Below are positions 34,801-40,972 of a stretch of DNA of 40,972 nucleotides, in pieces. The number at the start of each line of letters is the position of its first letter. Within the stretch, counting starts at the first letter, position 1. The DNA comes from Bacteroidota bacterium. Its GTDB lineage: Bacteria; Bacteroidota; Bacteroidia; Chitinophagales; Chitinophagaceae. A model generated the notes under the pieces. The model worked only from the letters and a program-made list of their open reading frames with translations, had not been told where the DNA came from and made no database searches. Location of the stretch: contig JAEYQO010000096.1 in the NCBI GenBank assembly GCA_023409975.1, positions 1-40,972 of the forward strand, written 5' to 3'. A program made the position numbers and the translations under genes.

Positions 34801-36395
34801 ATCGGTGGTGTTCCCGTGTTCACCACGACAGAAGCGCTGTCGGTACATCCGTTTGACGTCGTCACTACCAGCTTTACATAGTATGTGCCCATATTATTGT
34901 AGGTATGTACCGGACTGGCCTGTGTGGATGAATTGCCATCTCCGAAATCCCAGAAATAACTGGTAATGCTGGCGGGATAAGGGATTTGCTGGCTTGTGGA
35001 GGGATTTAGAGCCCAGAGCGTAGCCTGGAAGGTATCCGTAACCGGAATGCAGCCATCACCCGGACTGACGTCTATGCTCAGATGAGAGTCAAAGATGTTG
35101 ATATAGGAAGGCTTGACCAGCGTTGCAACACAGCCATACTGGCTCTCGGCCATAAGGGTCACATCGTAATAGCCATTATTCTGGTAAGTGTGCAGGGGAT
35201 TCACCTGAGTCGATGAGCCACCATCACCAAAATACCAGGTATAGGTTGCACCGTTCACTGTCAGATTGGTAAACTGAACGGGTGCAGGTGCAGGACATGG
35301 TGTCTGGATATTCGCAGTAAAATCTACAGTCGGTAGCGGGTGAATCACAACCTGCTTTTGCAGAAAAGGATAGCAGGCACCGGTCGCTGTGCTCAGGGTG
35401 AGATTATAGGTGCCCGGCTGGGTGTAGGTATGGGTTGTTATTTTATTGGTATCCGTTGTACCGTCTCCAAAATCCCAGTTGGTCACAGAGGTGAAAGGAG
35501 TCGTATTTTCAAAGACCAGCGTGGTTCCCACGCAGGCACTGTCCGGGACATTCCAGGTTCCCTGCCCGGTCACCACATTAACATAGTTCGCGCGCACCAG
35601 GGTGTCTTTACATCCATTGCCGTCGGTGACGATCAGGCGAACAGAAAAGGTTCCGGTAGCGTTGTACTGGTGCGTCGGAGCAGCGGCGGTAGAGGTATTC
35701 CCATCGCCAAAATCCCATTCATAACTCAGTGGTGCGGTTCCGGTGGAGGTATTGACAAAAGTGGCGTTGTTGTTCTGGCTCACGCATAATACGAGGTCAG
35801 TACTGACAAAATTTGCTTCCGGAGGCGTGAATACGTGAATATAGTTTTGTTTCTGCACCGCTGTTGTACACCCCGCTGAGTTGACTACAATGTGTGTTAC
35901 GTGATAAAAGCCGGGATTGGGATACGTATAACCGGGATTTGTTCCGTTAACGGTCTGTCCGTTTCCAACGTTCCAGAAATAGGTACCCGCGCCTGGTGCA
36001 TTCAGCGTTGACTGGCTCGTGAAATTGACAGGATGAGGTGGGCAGCCAGAAGTATCGTCGACCGTGAAGTCGACCGTGGGCGCCGGGTAGATTGTGATAT
36101 AATTCGTTACTGTTTTTGTGCTGCTGTTTGAGCCATTGGATACCGTCAGGGTTACGGTGAAGGTTCCAGTAGTGGTGAACGTTGCTGAGGGATGCTGAAG
36201 CGTTGAAGTATTGCCGTTGCCAAAATTCCAAAGCCAGGAGGTGGGGTTCCCTGAAGACAGATCTGTGAAATTTATTACTGCTGGATTACACCCTGTAGTG
36301 GCACTGGCTGTGAAGTTTGCATTGACCTGAGCCGAAGCCAGTACCGGGAGCATCAGCAGAACCAGGAGATAAGTTTTAAACAGGTAAGAGCGCAT
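31836..36395 (-). CDS. Secreted multi-PKD protein with type B T9SS sorting domain
   Basis: A 1519-residue surface or secreted protein, probably an adhesin-like cargo of the T9SS. The signal peptide ends in PVLASAQ near residue 22. I count 14 PKD-type repeats by their W-x-FGDG-like cores (for example YEWDFGDGNTS, YTWYFGDGGSS, FIWDFSDGTTM), each about 80-95 residues with paired Cys. Three Ig-like segments with SYTWEP, YYRWQPEEGL and SLLWDPVETL follow. The C-terminal 90 residues are a CHU_C / gliding-motility type B sorting domain: FMPNSFTPNNDGQNDVF, SFRIYSRWGELLFE, GWDGTHNGVLLNPDVFIYVV, GDISLIR. It lies 23 bp after the PorP/SprF gene at 36419 and 12 bp before that at 31823. Confidence 0.93.
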   Translation of the reverse strand: MRSYLFKTYLLVLLMLPVLASAQVNANFTASATTGCNPAVINFTDLSSGNPTSWLWNFGNGNTSTLQHPSATFTTTGTFTVTLTVSNGSNSSTKTVTNYITIYPAPTVDFTVDDTSGCPPHPVNFTSQSTLNAPGAGTYFWNVGNGQTVNGTNPGYTYPNPGFYHVTHIVVNSAGCTTAVQKQNYIHVFTPPEANFVSTDLVLCVSQNNNATFVNTSTGTAPLSYEWDFGDGNTSTAAAPTHQYNATGTFSVRLIVTDGNGCKDTLVRANYVNVVTGQGTWNVPDSACVGTTLVFENTTPFTSVTNWDFGDGTTDTNKITTHTYTQPGTYNLTLSTATGACYPFLQKQVVIHPLPTVDFTANIQTPCPAPAPVQFTNLTVNGATYTWYFGDGGSSTQVNPLHTYQNNGYYDVTLMAESQYGCVATLVKPSYINIFDSHLSIDVSPGDGCIPVTDTFQATLWALNPSTSQQIPYPASITSYFWDFGDGNSSTQASPVHTYNNMGTYYVKLVVTTSNGCTDSASVVVNTGTPPIPDFTGPQITCVDQPVTFQNLTTNAISYTWYFGDGGTSADTDPTHIYSMPGTYSIMLIADNNGCKDTIEKLNYIEVKDPKAQFDVSYHCDDPLKVSFVNTSINYTSFEWFFGDGAQSTQLNPTHTYPALGNYTVSLVAFNSNTGCYDTSEQFLQFVVPQIDFLADDTAICPGNTINFSAMVSDTSFIVDYTWSFSNGTLADTIAQVQWWIFFPGFHDVSLITEDIHGCLDTVTKDDYILVGQPAANFTAMPQNVCVPGDVLFTSTSVLPQGTTPSTFEWNFGDGQTATTSNPAITHTYTSTGYYTVTMKVTDNIGCADSVEKLDHIQGHDPEADFSVNNNNACRGTPISFINNSSNLFGATFIWDFGDGTLDTATNPSHIYTQLGTFDVRMYMTDIYGCTDTMIKPAYITVWDRPDAAFDLSDTFRICPPLVVNFTNQSTGAVVYNWFMGDGSSFTTPNPNHVFVNSGLYSVQLVAINGHGCRDTATATVNLLGYDGALSYEPLTGCAPLTVTFKANVQNVPGFIWDFSDGTTMATTDSVVVHTYTEPGPFVPRVILTDNAGCSSSSQGLDTIKVDGIYAGFTYDPYPACEPGNLTFTDTSKGSYSTLTSSIWEFHDGQITTAPNPTKYYPALGDYIIKLYTETNTGCVDTLIDTLTFGGLPTIEAVGDTLICVGDSTLLQAAGGVSYTWEPVNALSCSNCNTPYAIPSGDTWYYVTGKDANGCPNIDSVLIQTRTHVVSQVGDGGDICKGESLQLTADGAVYYRWQPEEGLNDPTFANPVATPDSTTRYIMIAYEGSCIPDTQYVDVIVNPLPDIDAGPGHTIVAGESAQLQGNGQGYTSLLWDPVETLNCIYCLNPQASPLVTTTYKLTATNEFGCQKTDSVTVFVNCEASQIFMPNSFTPNNDGQNDVFYPRGKGIDIIRSFRIYSRWGELLFERRNIQPNAIMEGWDGTHNGVLLNPDVFIYVVDALCTTGEAVSWKGDISLIR

Positions 36396-36418
36396 TCCAG
36401 ATCAGTTTAAGGATAGGA

Positions 36419-37459
36419 TCAGAAAAAGAAATGGGGACAGGTCGTCCGGCTTTGCTGCCATCTGTCATCTTTAAATAAGCCCGTTTTTACCAGGGACAAC
36501 TCGTAACCACCCCTCAGGTTTGTAGCCGCTTTCAGTTCTGATACATTCACATCGTAGCTGAAACCGAAGGAGTATCGCATATAGTCTACCTTAACAACAG
36601 GAATGATGGCATCATTCACTCTGTAAAACGCACCGGCGTAGACTACCAGCAGCGGGTCGCTGGCTCGCTCTGTGATACTCTTCCAGTGCAGCAGCCCCCC
36701 GGCAATTATCTCAGTGAAGGTGCCCTGACGTACATAGTTTGCCTGAAGCATCAAACCGTAGCTTTCGCTCATCCTGTACGTGAGACCACCGTTCAGGCTC
36801 CATTTCATTTCCTGCTTCACCTCTTCATCGCCGAAAAAGCCTGTGGCGGGACGGGTGAAATGGTACCCTGCAACCCCTAAGAAATAAGTTAGCTCATTAT
36901 TCTCTCCGCCGCCGCTGCTGAAGTTCACACCGGCGCCCAGGTCGAAATAGTGTATCTGCGGCTTATTGAACGGTTCATTTGTTGCCGCATATGGATCGTA
37001 GACGCCATTAATATACTGGTTGTTCACACGAGCTTTCGATGGATCGAAACTACGCTGGATGAAACCCCCTGTAAAACCCGCAGAGAGATAGGAATTTCTG
37101 CTGTCTTCAAGGCTCTTGCTGAACGCCACTACGGGATAAACACCCAGAGTCTTCATATCTATACTGCCGGCTTTATCATAGTAGGTCATCAGGCCGGCGC
37201 TGAAGAAATCGCTGCCCTGTGTGTTCACAGGTATTTTCGCTTCGGCCGAAAACTGGCCGGTGACGAAAGGCTGACTGATGCTGTTCCATTGGTTCCGGTA
37301 GTTGGCGGTGACCCTGTAGTCGCCACTGAATATTCCGGTCAATGCCGGATTCCTTAACACTGCAGTTTCATAGAACTGGGAAAAGTGAATATCCTGGGCA
37401 AGGAGGGGCTGGGCACCCAGGCCTAACCCAATCGCTATATAACAGATGATTTTCTTCAT
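36419..37459 (-). CDS. PorP/SprF-family T9SS outer-membrane protein, copy 2
   Basis: A 346-residue paralogue of the gene at 30801-31823, sharing the same order of blocks: a signal peptide ending in LLAQ, DIHFSQFYETAVLRNPALTG, YRNQWNSI, SYLSAGFTGGFI, FLGVAGYHFTRPATGFF, and DVNVSELKAATNLRGGYELSL. It ends in TTCPHFFF; a CPxF-like end is common in this family, while copy 1 ends differently (GKQAPGF). Expected in the outer membrane as partner of the type B cargo encoded 10 bp upstream (37470-40972). It was produced, with that gene, by duplication of a two-gene unit. Confidence 0.92.
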   Translation of the reverse strand: MKKIICYIAIGLGLGAQPLLAQDIHFSQFYETAVLRNPALTGIFSGDYRVTANYRNQWNSISQPFVTGQFSAEAKIPVNTQGSDFFSAGLMTYYDKAGSIDMKTLGVYPVVAFSKSLEDSRNSYLSAGFTGGFIQRSFDPSKARVNNQYINGVYDPYAATNEPFNKPQIHYFDLGAGVNFSSGGGENNELTYFLGVAGYHFTRPATGFFGDEEVKQEMKWSLNGGLTYRMSESYGLMLQANYVRQGTFTEIIAGGLLHWKSITERASDPLLVVYAGAFYRVNDAIIPVVKVDYMRYSFGFSYDVNVSELKAATNLRGGYELSLVKTGLFKDDRWQQSRTTCPHFFF

Positions 37460-37469
37460 GAGCTTTAGT

Positions 37470-40400
37470 TTAACGCATTAGAGTGACATCGCCTTTCCAG
37501 GTGATGGCATCGCCTGTAATACAGACCCCTTCCATTACATATACAAATACATCCGGATTCAGCTCCCTGCCATTCTGCGTTCCGTCCCATCCACTGGCCT
37601 CGTCGTTAAGCAGCATTCCGGAACGCTGATACACCAGCTCACCCCAGCGATTATAAATCCTAAGAGACCGGATCTCTTTCAGACCCTCACCCCGGGGGAA
37701 GAAACGATCATTCTGTCCGTCCCCATTCGGCGAGAAGAGATTCGGAATAAAGACCTGACTTTCATCGCAGAGGATCTTCACCGCTACCGTATCAGAGGCC
37801 TTACAGCCATGGATGCTGGTGACCAATACCCGGTAGGTAGTGGTCACATCCGGACTGGCCGTTGGATTGGAACAGGTGGTGCAGGTCAGCGTTTCGCCCG
37901 GCGACCAGAGAAAAGTGTGCATGCCCGTTCCTGCGATGTTCAACATAACAGATTTCCCTGCGATGATTGTTCGATCGGCACCTGCGCTGACTACTGGCTT
38001 GGGGTGTACAGTGACCCTGATCTTGTGAGAATCGGGCGGACAGCTACCTTCCCAGCCGTAGACGGTGAAGATGGTGGTTGTGTCCGGTGTGGCTATCGGC
38101 TCAGGACTGGTATGGTCATCGAGAAATTCTGCAGGTTTCCATTCATAGGTCTGGGCACCCCAGGCTCTTAATTGTATCAGGCTGTCTTCACAGATCTCAC
38201 CACCCGGATCTACAAAACTTGTAGTGATATACTGAATGTTTACCATTACAGAATCGCGGTTGACACAGCCATTGATATCCGTGCCGGTGACCGTGAACGT
38301 AGAAGGGGAGGTAGGAGATGTCGAGGTGGCCTGGCAGGTAGGACAGGTCACATCTGACAGCGGCTCCCATGCATATGCCACAGCTCCGTTGGCTGTTAGT
38401 GCTGCGACGTCACCCGGACAGATTGTAGTATCCGGACCCGCAGTGACAACCGGTAAAGGATTGATCACTACGTTCTTCACCAGTGTGTCCTTGCATCCAT
38501 TCGCATTAGTAACAATCAGTGTAACAGGATAAGCACCCGGAGCACTGAACTGATAGGTTGGATTTGCGGAAGTGCTGGTACCCTGTCCATTGTTGAAGCT
38601 CCAGTATCGGGATGCTATAGGAGAAAAGAAACTAAAAGATGTATCCGTGAACTCTATCGGTGTGTACACACACAGTGGTGTGCTCAGGAAACCCGGTAGG
38701 ATGCCATCTACTTTGATGGTATCGAGGCCCTCGCTGGAGTTCAGGCAGCCCAGTCCATCGCTTAGGATCAGTTTGGGAACATAAGCACCCGGCGTTGTGT
38801 AGGTGTGTGAAATCGTCGGACTTGTTGCTGGCACAGTTACGCCATCACTGAAGTCCCAGATCAGGGAGGGCACGTTGACGATGGTTGCTGTAAAATCAAC
38901 CGTCAGTGGCTCGCATCCACTGACCGGGGTATAGGTAAGACCACCCGCGTATCCGAGGACGTTCACTGTAGCCTCTGCGGTATCCTTGCAGCCCTGGTTA
39001 CTTGTGGCGATCATCGTAACGTTGTACAATCCCGGGTCGGTGAAAATTTCAACAGGATGTTGCAGGGAAGATCCCCCTCCCGTTCCGAAAGTCCAGCTAT
39101 AAGTGGCAGCCCCGGTGGTGGTATTGGTGAACACCACATTAAGCGGAGGGCAGATAGCCAGCGTATCACTCAACTGGAAACTGGCATCCGGTTTGGCAAT
39201 ATTGATGTAATTGTTTTTGATAATGGTATCCTTACAACCCGAAGCGTCCGTAACTATGAGTCTCACCGTGTAGACACCAGTTGCGGAGTAGGAATGTGAA
39301 GGGTTGGACAAAGAGGATGTGTTTCCGTCTCCGAAAGTCCACTCTGAGGTCAGGCCCACACCCTGGGAGGTATTTGAAAACTGGAGCGACTGACCAATAC
39401 AGGCATCGACGTCGTTTGACACGAAATCTGCAACAGGTTGCCGGACCTCTATATAATCGGTCTTCTCGAGGGTGTCTTTACAACCTACATTATCGGTAAC
39501 GATCATCGTGACCGTATAGATACCCGGAGTGCTATACAGTTCGCTTGTAGTTCCGGTACCCACGGAAGCCGTGTTCCCATTACCGAAATCCCAATCCCGC
39601 GTCACCTGGAAGGCTCCCGGTGTATTGGTGCTGTTATCCGTAAATGTAACATTCAGAGGCAGACAACCTACTGGTGGATTAGCCGTGAAATCTGCGGTTG
39701 GTTTTGCAACCAGAACATAGTTAGTACGTATGGCGGTATCCCAGCAGGCATGAATATCACGGGCTGTAGCCATGATGGTATATACCCCATTCTGATTGAA
39801 GCGGTAGCCAAAGTTGGTTACCGTGTCATCGAATACGCCATTCACATACCAGCCATACCTTGTGGCGATACCGGTATAAGTCGGGGTGAAAATGATGGAA
39901 TCATGGCGGCAGATGGCAGTATCGGGTGTGACAAATGTCAGTTGAGGGTCGACAAGTGTAATTTCCTTGGTTAAAGTATCTGAGCAATTATAGATATTGT
40001 TGAAAGTCACCAGAGTAACCAGGTAAGTTCCCAGACTTGAATATGTGTGTGAAGGATTTGTGGCGGTGGTGCTGTTACCATCGCCGAAGAACCAGATATG
40101 TGAGGTAGGTTCTATGGACATGGTATCGTAAAACTGAACCATTAAAGGCGTATCACAATTATATTCAACTTCCCATTTGGAAGTAGGAGGATGAACGAGA
40201 ATGAGGCTATCAATGGTATAGGCGCTGTCGCAACCATTGTTATAGCCGTGAAGTGTGACAGGATACCAGCCACTGGTGGAATAGGTGTGGGATGGATTTG
40301 CGGCACCCGTGGCACCGCCGTCTCCGAAATCCCAAAGGTAGGAGGTCGCACCTGTTGTCAGGTTGGTAAAATAGACCGTTTCATTATTGCAGATCACCAA

Positions 40401-40972
40401 AGGCGCGGCGGTGAAGAATGTATTGGGCTTGGTACCGACACGTACCTCGAAAGAATCAACAGCGGTACAGCCATTTTCAGTCACAATATTGAGTGTAACC
40501 GTATAGGTTCCTGGCACCGTATAGGTATGAATGGGTGTATCGAGTGTTGAAGTGTTGCCATCACCAAAATCCCAGAACCAGGTAGCGGTCTCGTAAGGAT
40601 AAGGGGAATAAACAGGAGGTGGGATATTGGTATAGGTAGCAGAAGAAAAGTGTACTTCGAGCGGTACGCAGCCCATAGAAGGCAGCGCCCCTGCATCCAG
40701 GATTAGATCATATATCCGTACGGAGTCTGGTTTTACGAGCGTATCTGTACACCCCTGCGCACTTGTAGCAGTCAGTGTCACGGTGTAGAAGCCGTCTGCG
40801 TTATAGGTATGAGTGGGATTCGCTGTTGTAGCCGATCCCCCGTCGCCAAAGCTCCAGGTATAGCTGGTGGCACCTGTGGACGTATTATTGAACTGGATCT
40901 GCTGCGGAGCCGGGCAGGGTTTGTCGGGAGTAAAATTGAAGGAGGCCTCAGGTTTTGGATTGATGGTCAGTG
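37470..40972 (-). CDS. Secreted multi-PKD protein with type B T9SS sorting domain (5' end cut)
   Basis: The frame stays open from the stop at 37470 to the window edge (about 1167 codons); the last 190 bases at the edge encode another PKD core (YTWSFGDGG), so the N-terminus lies outside. I count 10 PKD-type cores in the visible part, a fourth-from-left one being degenerate (YGWYVNGVF). Ig-like segments (VAYAWEPLSDV, YEWKPAEFLDD, FLWSPGETL) and a type B CTD (FIPNLFSPNGDGQNDRFF, SLRIYNRWGELVYQ, GWDGTQNGRELNPDVFVYVM, GDVTLMR) follow. It is clearly paralogous to the protein at 31836-36395, with long stretches in the same order such as the WDFSDG repeat and EGLDTIKVDG. It lies 10 bp before its PorP/SprF partner. 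Confidence 0.93.
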   Translation of the reverse strand, partial: LTINPKPEASFNFTPDKPCPAPQQIQFNNTSTGATSYTWSFGDGGSATTANPTHTYNADGFYTVTLTATSAQGCTDTLVKPDSVRIYDLILDAGALPSMGCVPLEVHFSSATYTNIPPPVYSPYPYETATWFWDFGDGNTSTLDTPIHTYTVPGTYTVTLNIVTENGCTAVDSFEVRVGTKPNTFFTAAPLVICNNETVYFTNLTTGATSYLWDFGDGGATGAANPSHTYSTSGWYPVTLHGYNNGCDSAYTIDSLILVHPPTSKWEVEYNCDTPLMVQFYDTMSIEPTSHIWFFGDGNSTTATNPSHTYSSLGTYLVTLVTFNNIYNCSDTLTKEITLVDPQLTFVTPDTAICRHDSIIFTPTYTGIATRYGWYVNGVFDDTVTNFGYRFNQNGVYTIMATARDIHACWDTAIRTNYVLVAKPTADFTANPPVGCLPLNVTFTDNSTNTPGAFQVTRDWDFGNGNTASVGTGTTSELYSTPGIYTVTMIVTDNVGCKDTLEKTDYIEVRQPVADFVSNDVDACIGQSLQFSNTSQGVGLTSEWTFGDGNTSSLSNPSHSYSATGVYTVRLIVTDASGCKDTIIKNNYINIAKPDASFQLSDTLAICPPLNVVFTNTTTGAATYSWTFGTGGGSSLQHPVEIFTDPGLYNVTMIATSNQGCKDTAEATVNVLGYAGGLTYTPVSGCEPLTVDFTATIVNVPSLIWDFSDGVTVPATSPTISHTYTTPGAYVPKLILSDGLGCLNSSEGLDTIKVDGILPGFLSTPLCVYTPIEFTDTSFSFFSPIASRYWSFNNGQGTSTSANPTYQFSAPGAYPVTLIVTNANGCKDTLVKNVVINPLPVVTAGPDTTICPGDVAALTANGAVAYAWEPLSDVTCPTCQATSTSPTSPSTFTVTGTDINGCVNRDSVMVNIQYITTSFVDPGGEICEDSLIQLRAWGAQTYEWKPAEFLDDHTSPEPIATPDTTTIFTVYGWEGSCPPDSHKIRVTVHPKPVVSAGADRTIIAGKSVMLNIAGTGMHTFLWSPGETLTCTTCSNPTASPDVTTTYRVLVTSIHGCKASDTVAVKILCDESQVFIPNLFSPNGDGQNDRFFPRGEGLKEIRSLRIYNRWGELVYQRSGMLLNDEASGWDGTQNGRELNPDVFVYVMEGVCITGDAITWKGDVTLMR

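Noticed and set aside
35340..35789. Plus-strand frames of 80-180 codons opposite the two PKD genes (for example 35340-35789 and 39438-39974)
   Set aside because: They repeat with the PKD repeat pattern of the sense strand and reflect its biased codons.

Overview
The window is a piece of a Bacteroidota chromosome, most likely a gliding or T9SS-bearing member of the Chitinophagia. The evidence is a complete gldK-gldL-gldM-gldN set, a giant sprA, two PorP/SprF-family genes, two PKD-repeat proteins with type B T9SS sorting ends, several DUF families typical of the phylum, and promoters of the Bacteroidota type (TAnnTTTG at -7, TTG at about -33) in place of the E. coli type. The lineage below phylum is inferred from protein character only.

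Left part (1-9.7 kb): a partial outer-membrane protein with a degenerate peptidase-like domain, a TolB-like propeller and a barrel (minus); a metallo-beta-lactamase-fold hydrolase (plus); comB (minus); then the gldKLMN operon (minus), which encodes the T9SS/gliding motor and its periplasmic ring, closed by a clear intrinsic terminator between gldN and comB.

Middle part (9.7-22.6 kb): mostly housekeeping genes. hemD lies with a DUF4271 membrane protein; a compact BamA/TamA-like protein is divergent from hemW; a gamma-carbonic-anhydrase-like protein converges on ridA; tsaB is divergent from ridA; then a cysteine-free ArsR-fold regulator, glnS, a stand-alone B12-binding protein, an enoyl-CoA hydratase, a DUF6089 barrel protein and ruvA. 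Two intergenic regions here (around 11.7-12.1 kb and 17.54-17.61 kb) carry degenerate direct repeats with a period of 11 (sometimes 12) bp.

Right part (22.6-41.0 kb): sprA (2502 codons, GTG start) follows ruvA closely and encodes the T9SS outer-membrane translocon. Converging on it is a minus-strand gene row that reads, in transcription order, PKD protein (cut by the window edge), PorP/SprF, PKD protein, PorP/SprF, small lipoprotein. The row is a tandem duplication of a two-gene module: a large secreted type B cargo plus its outer-membrane partner, by analogy with SprB-SprF.

Together the window holds the motor (GldLM), the ring (GldKN), the translocon (SprA) and two likely cargo/anchor pairs of one secretion system, with unrelated housekeeping genes between. 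I saw no tRNA, rRNA, CRISPR array, insertion sequence or prophage gene.
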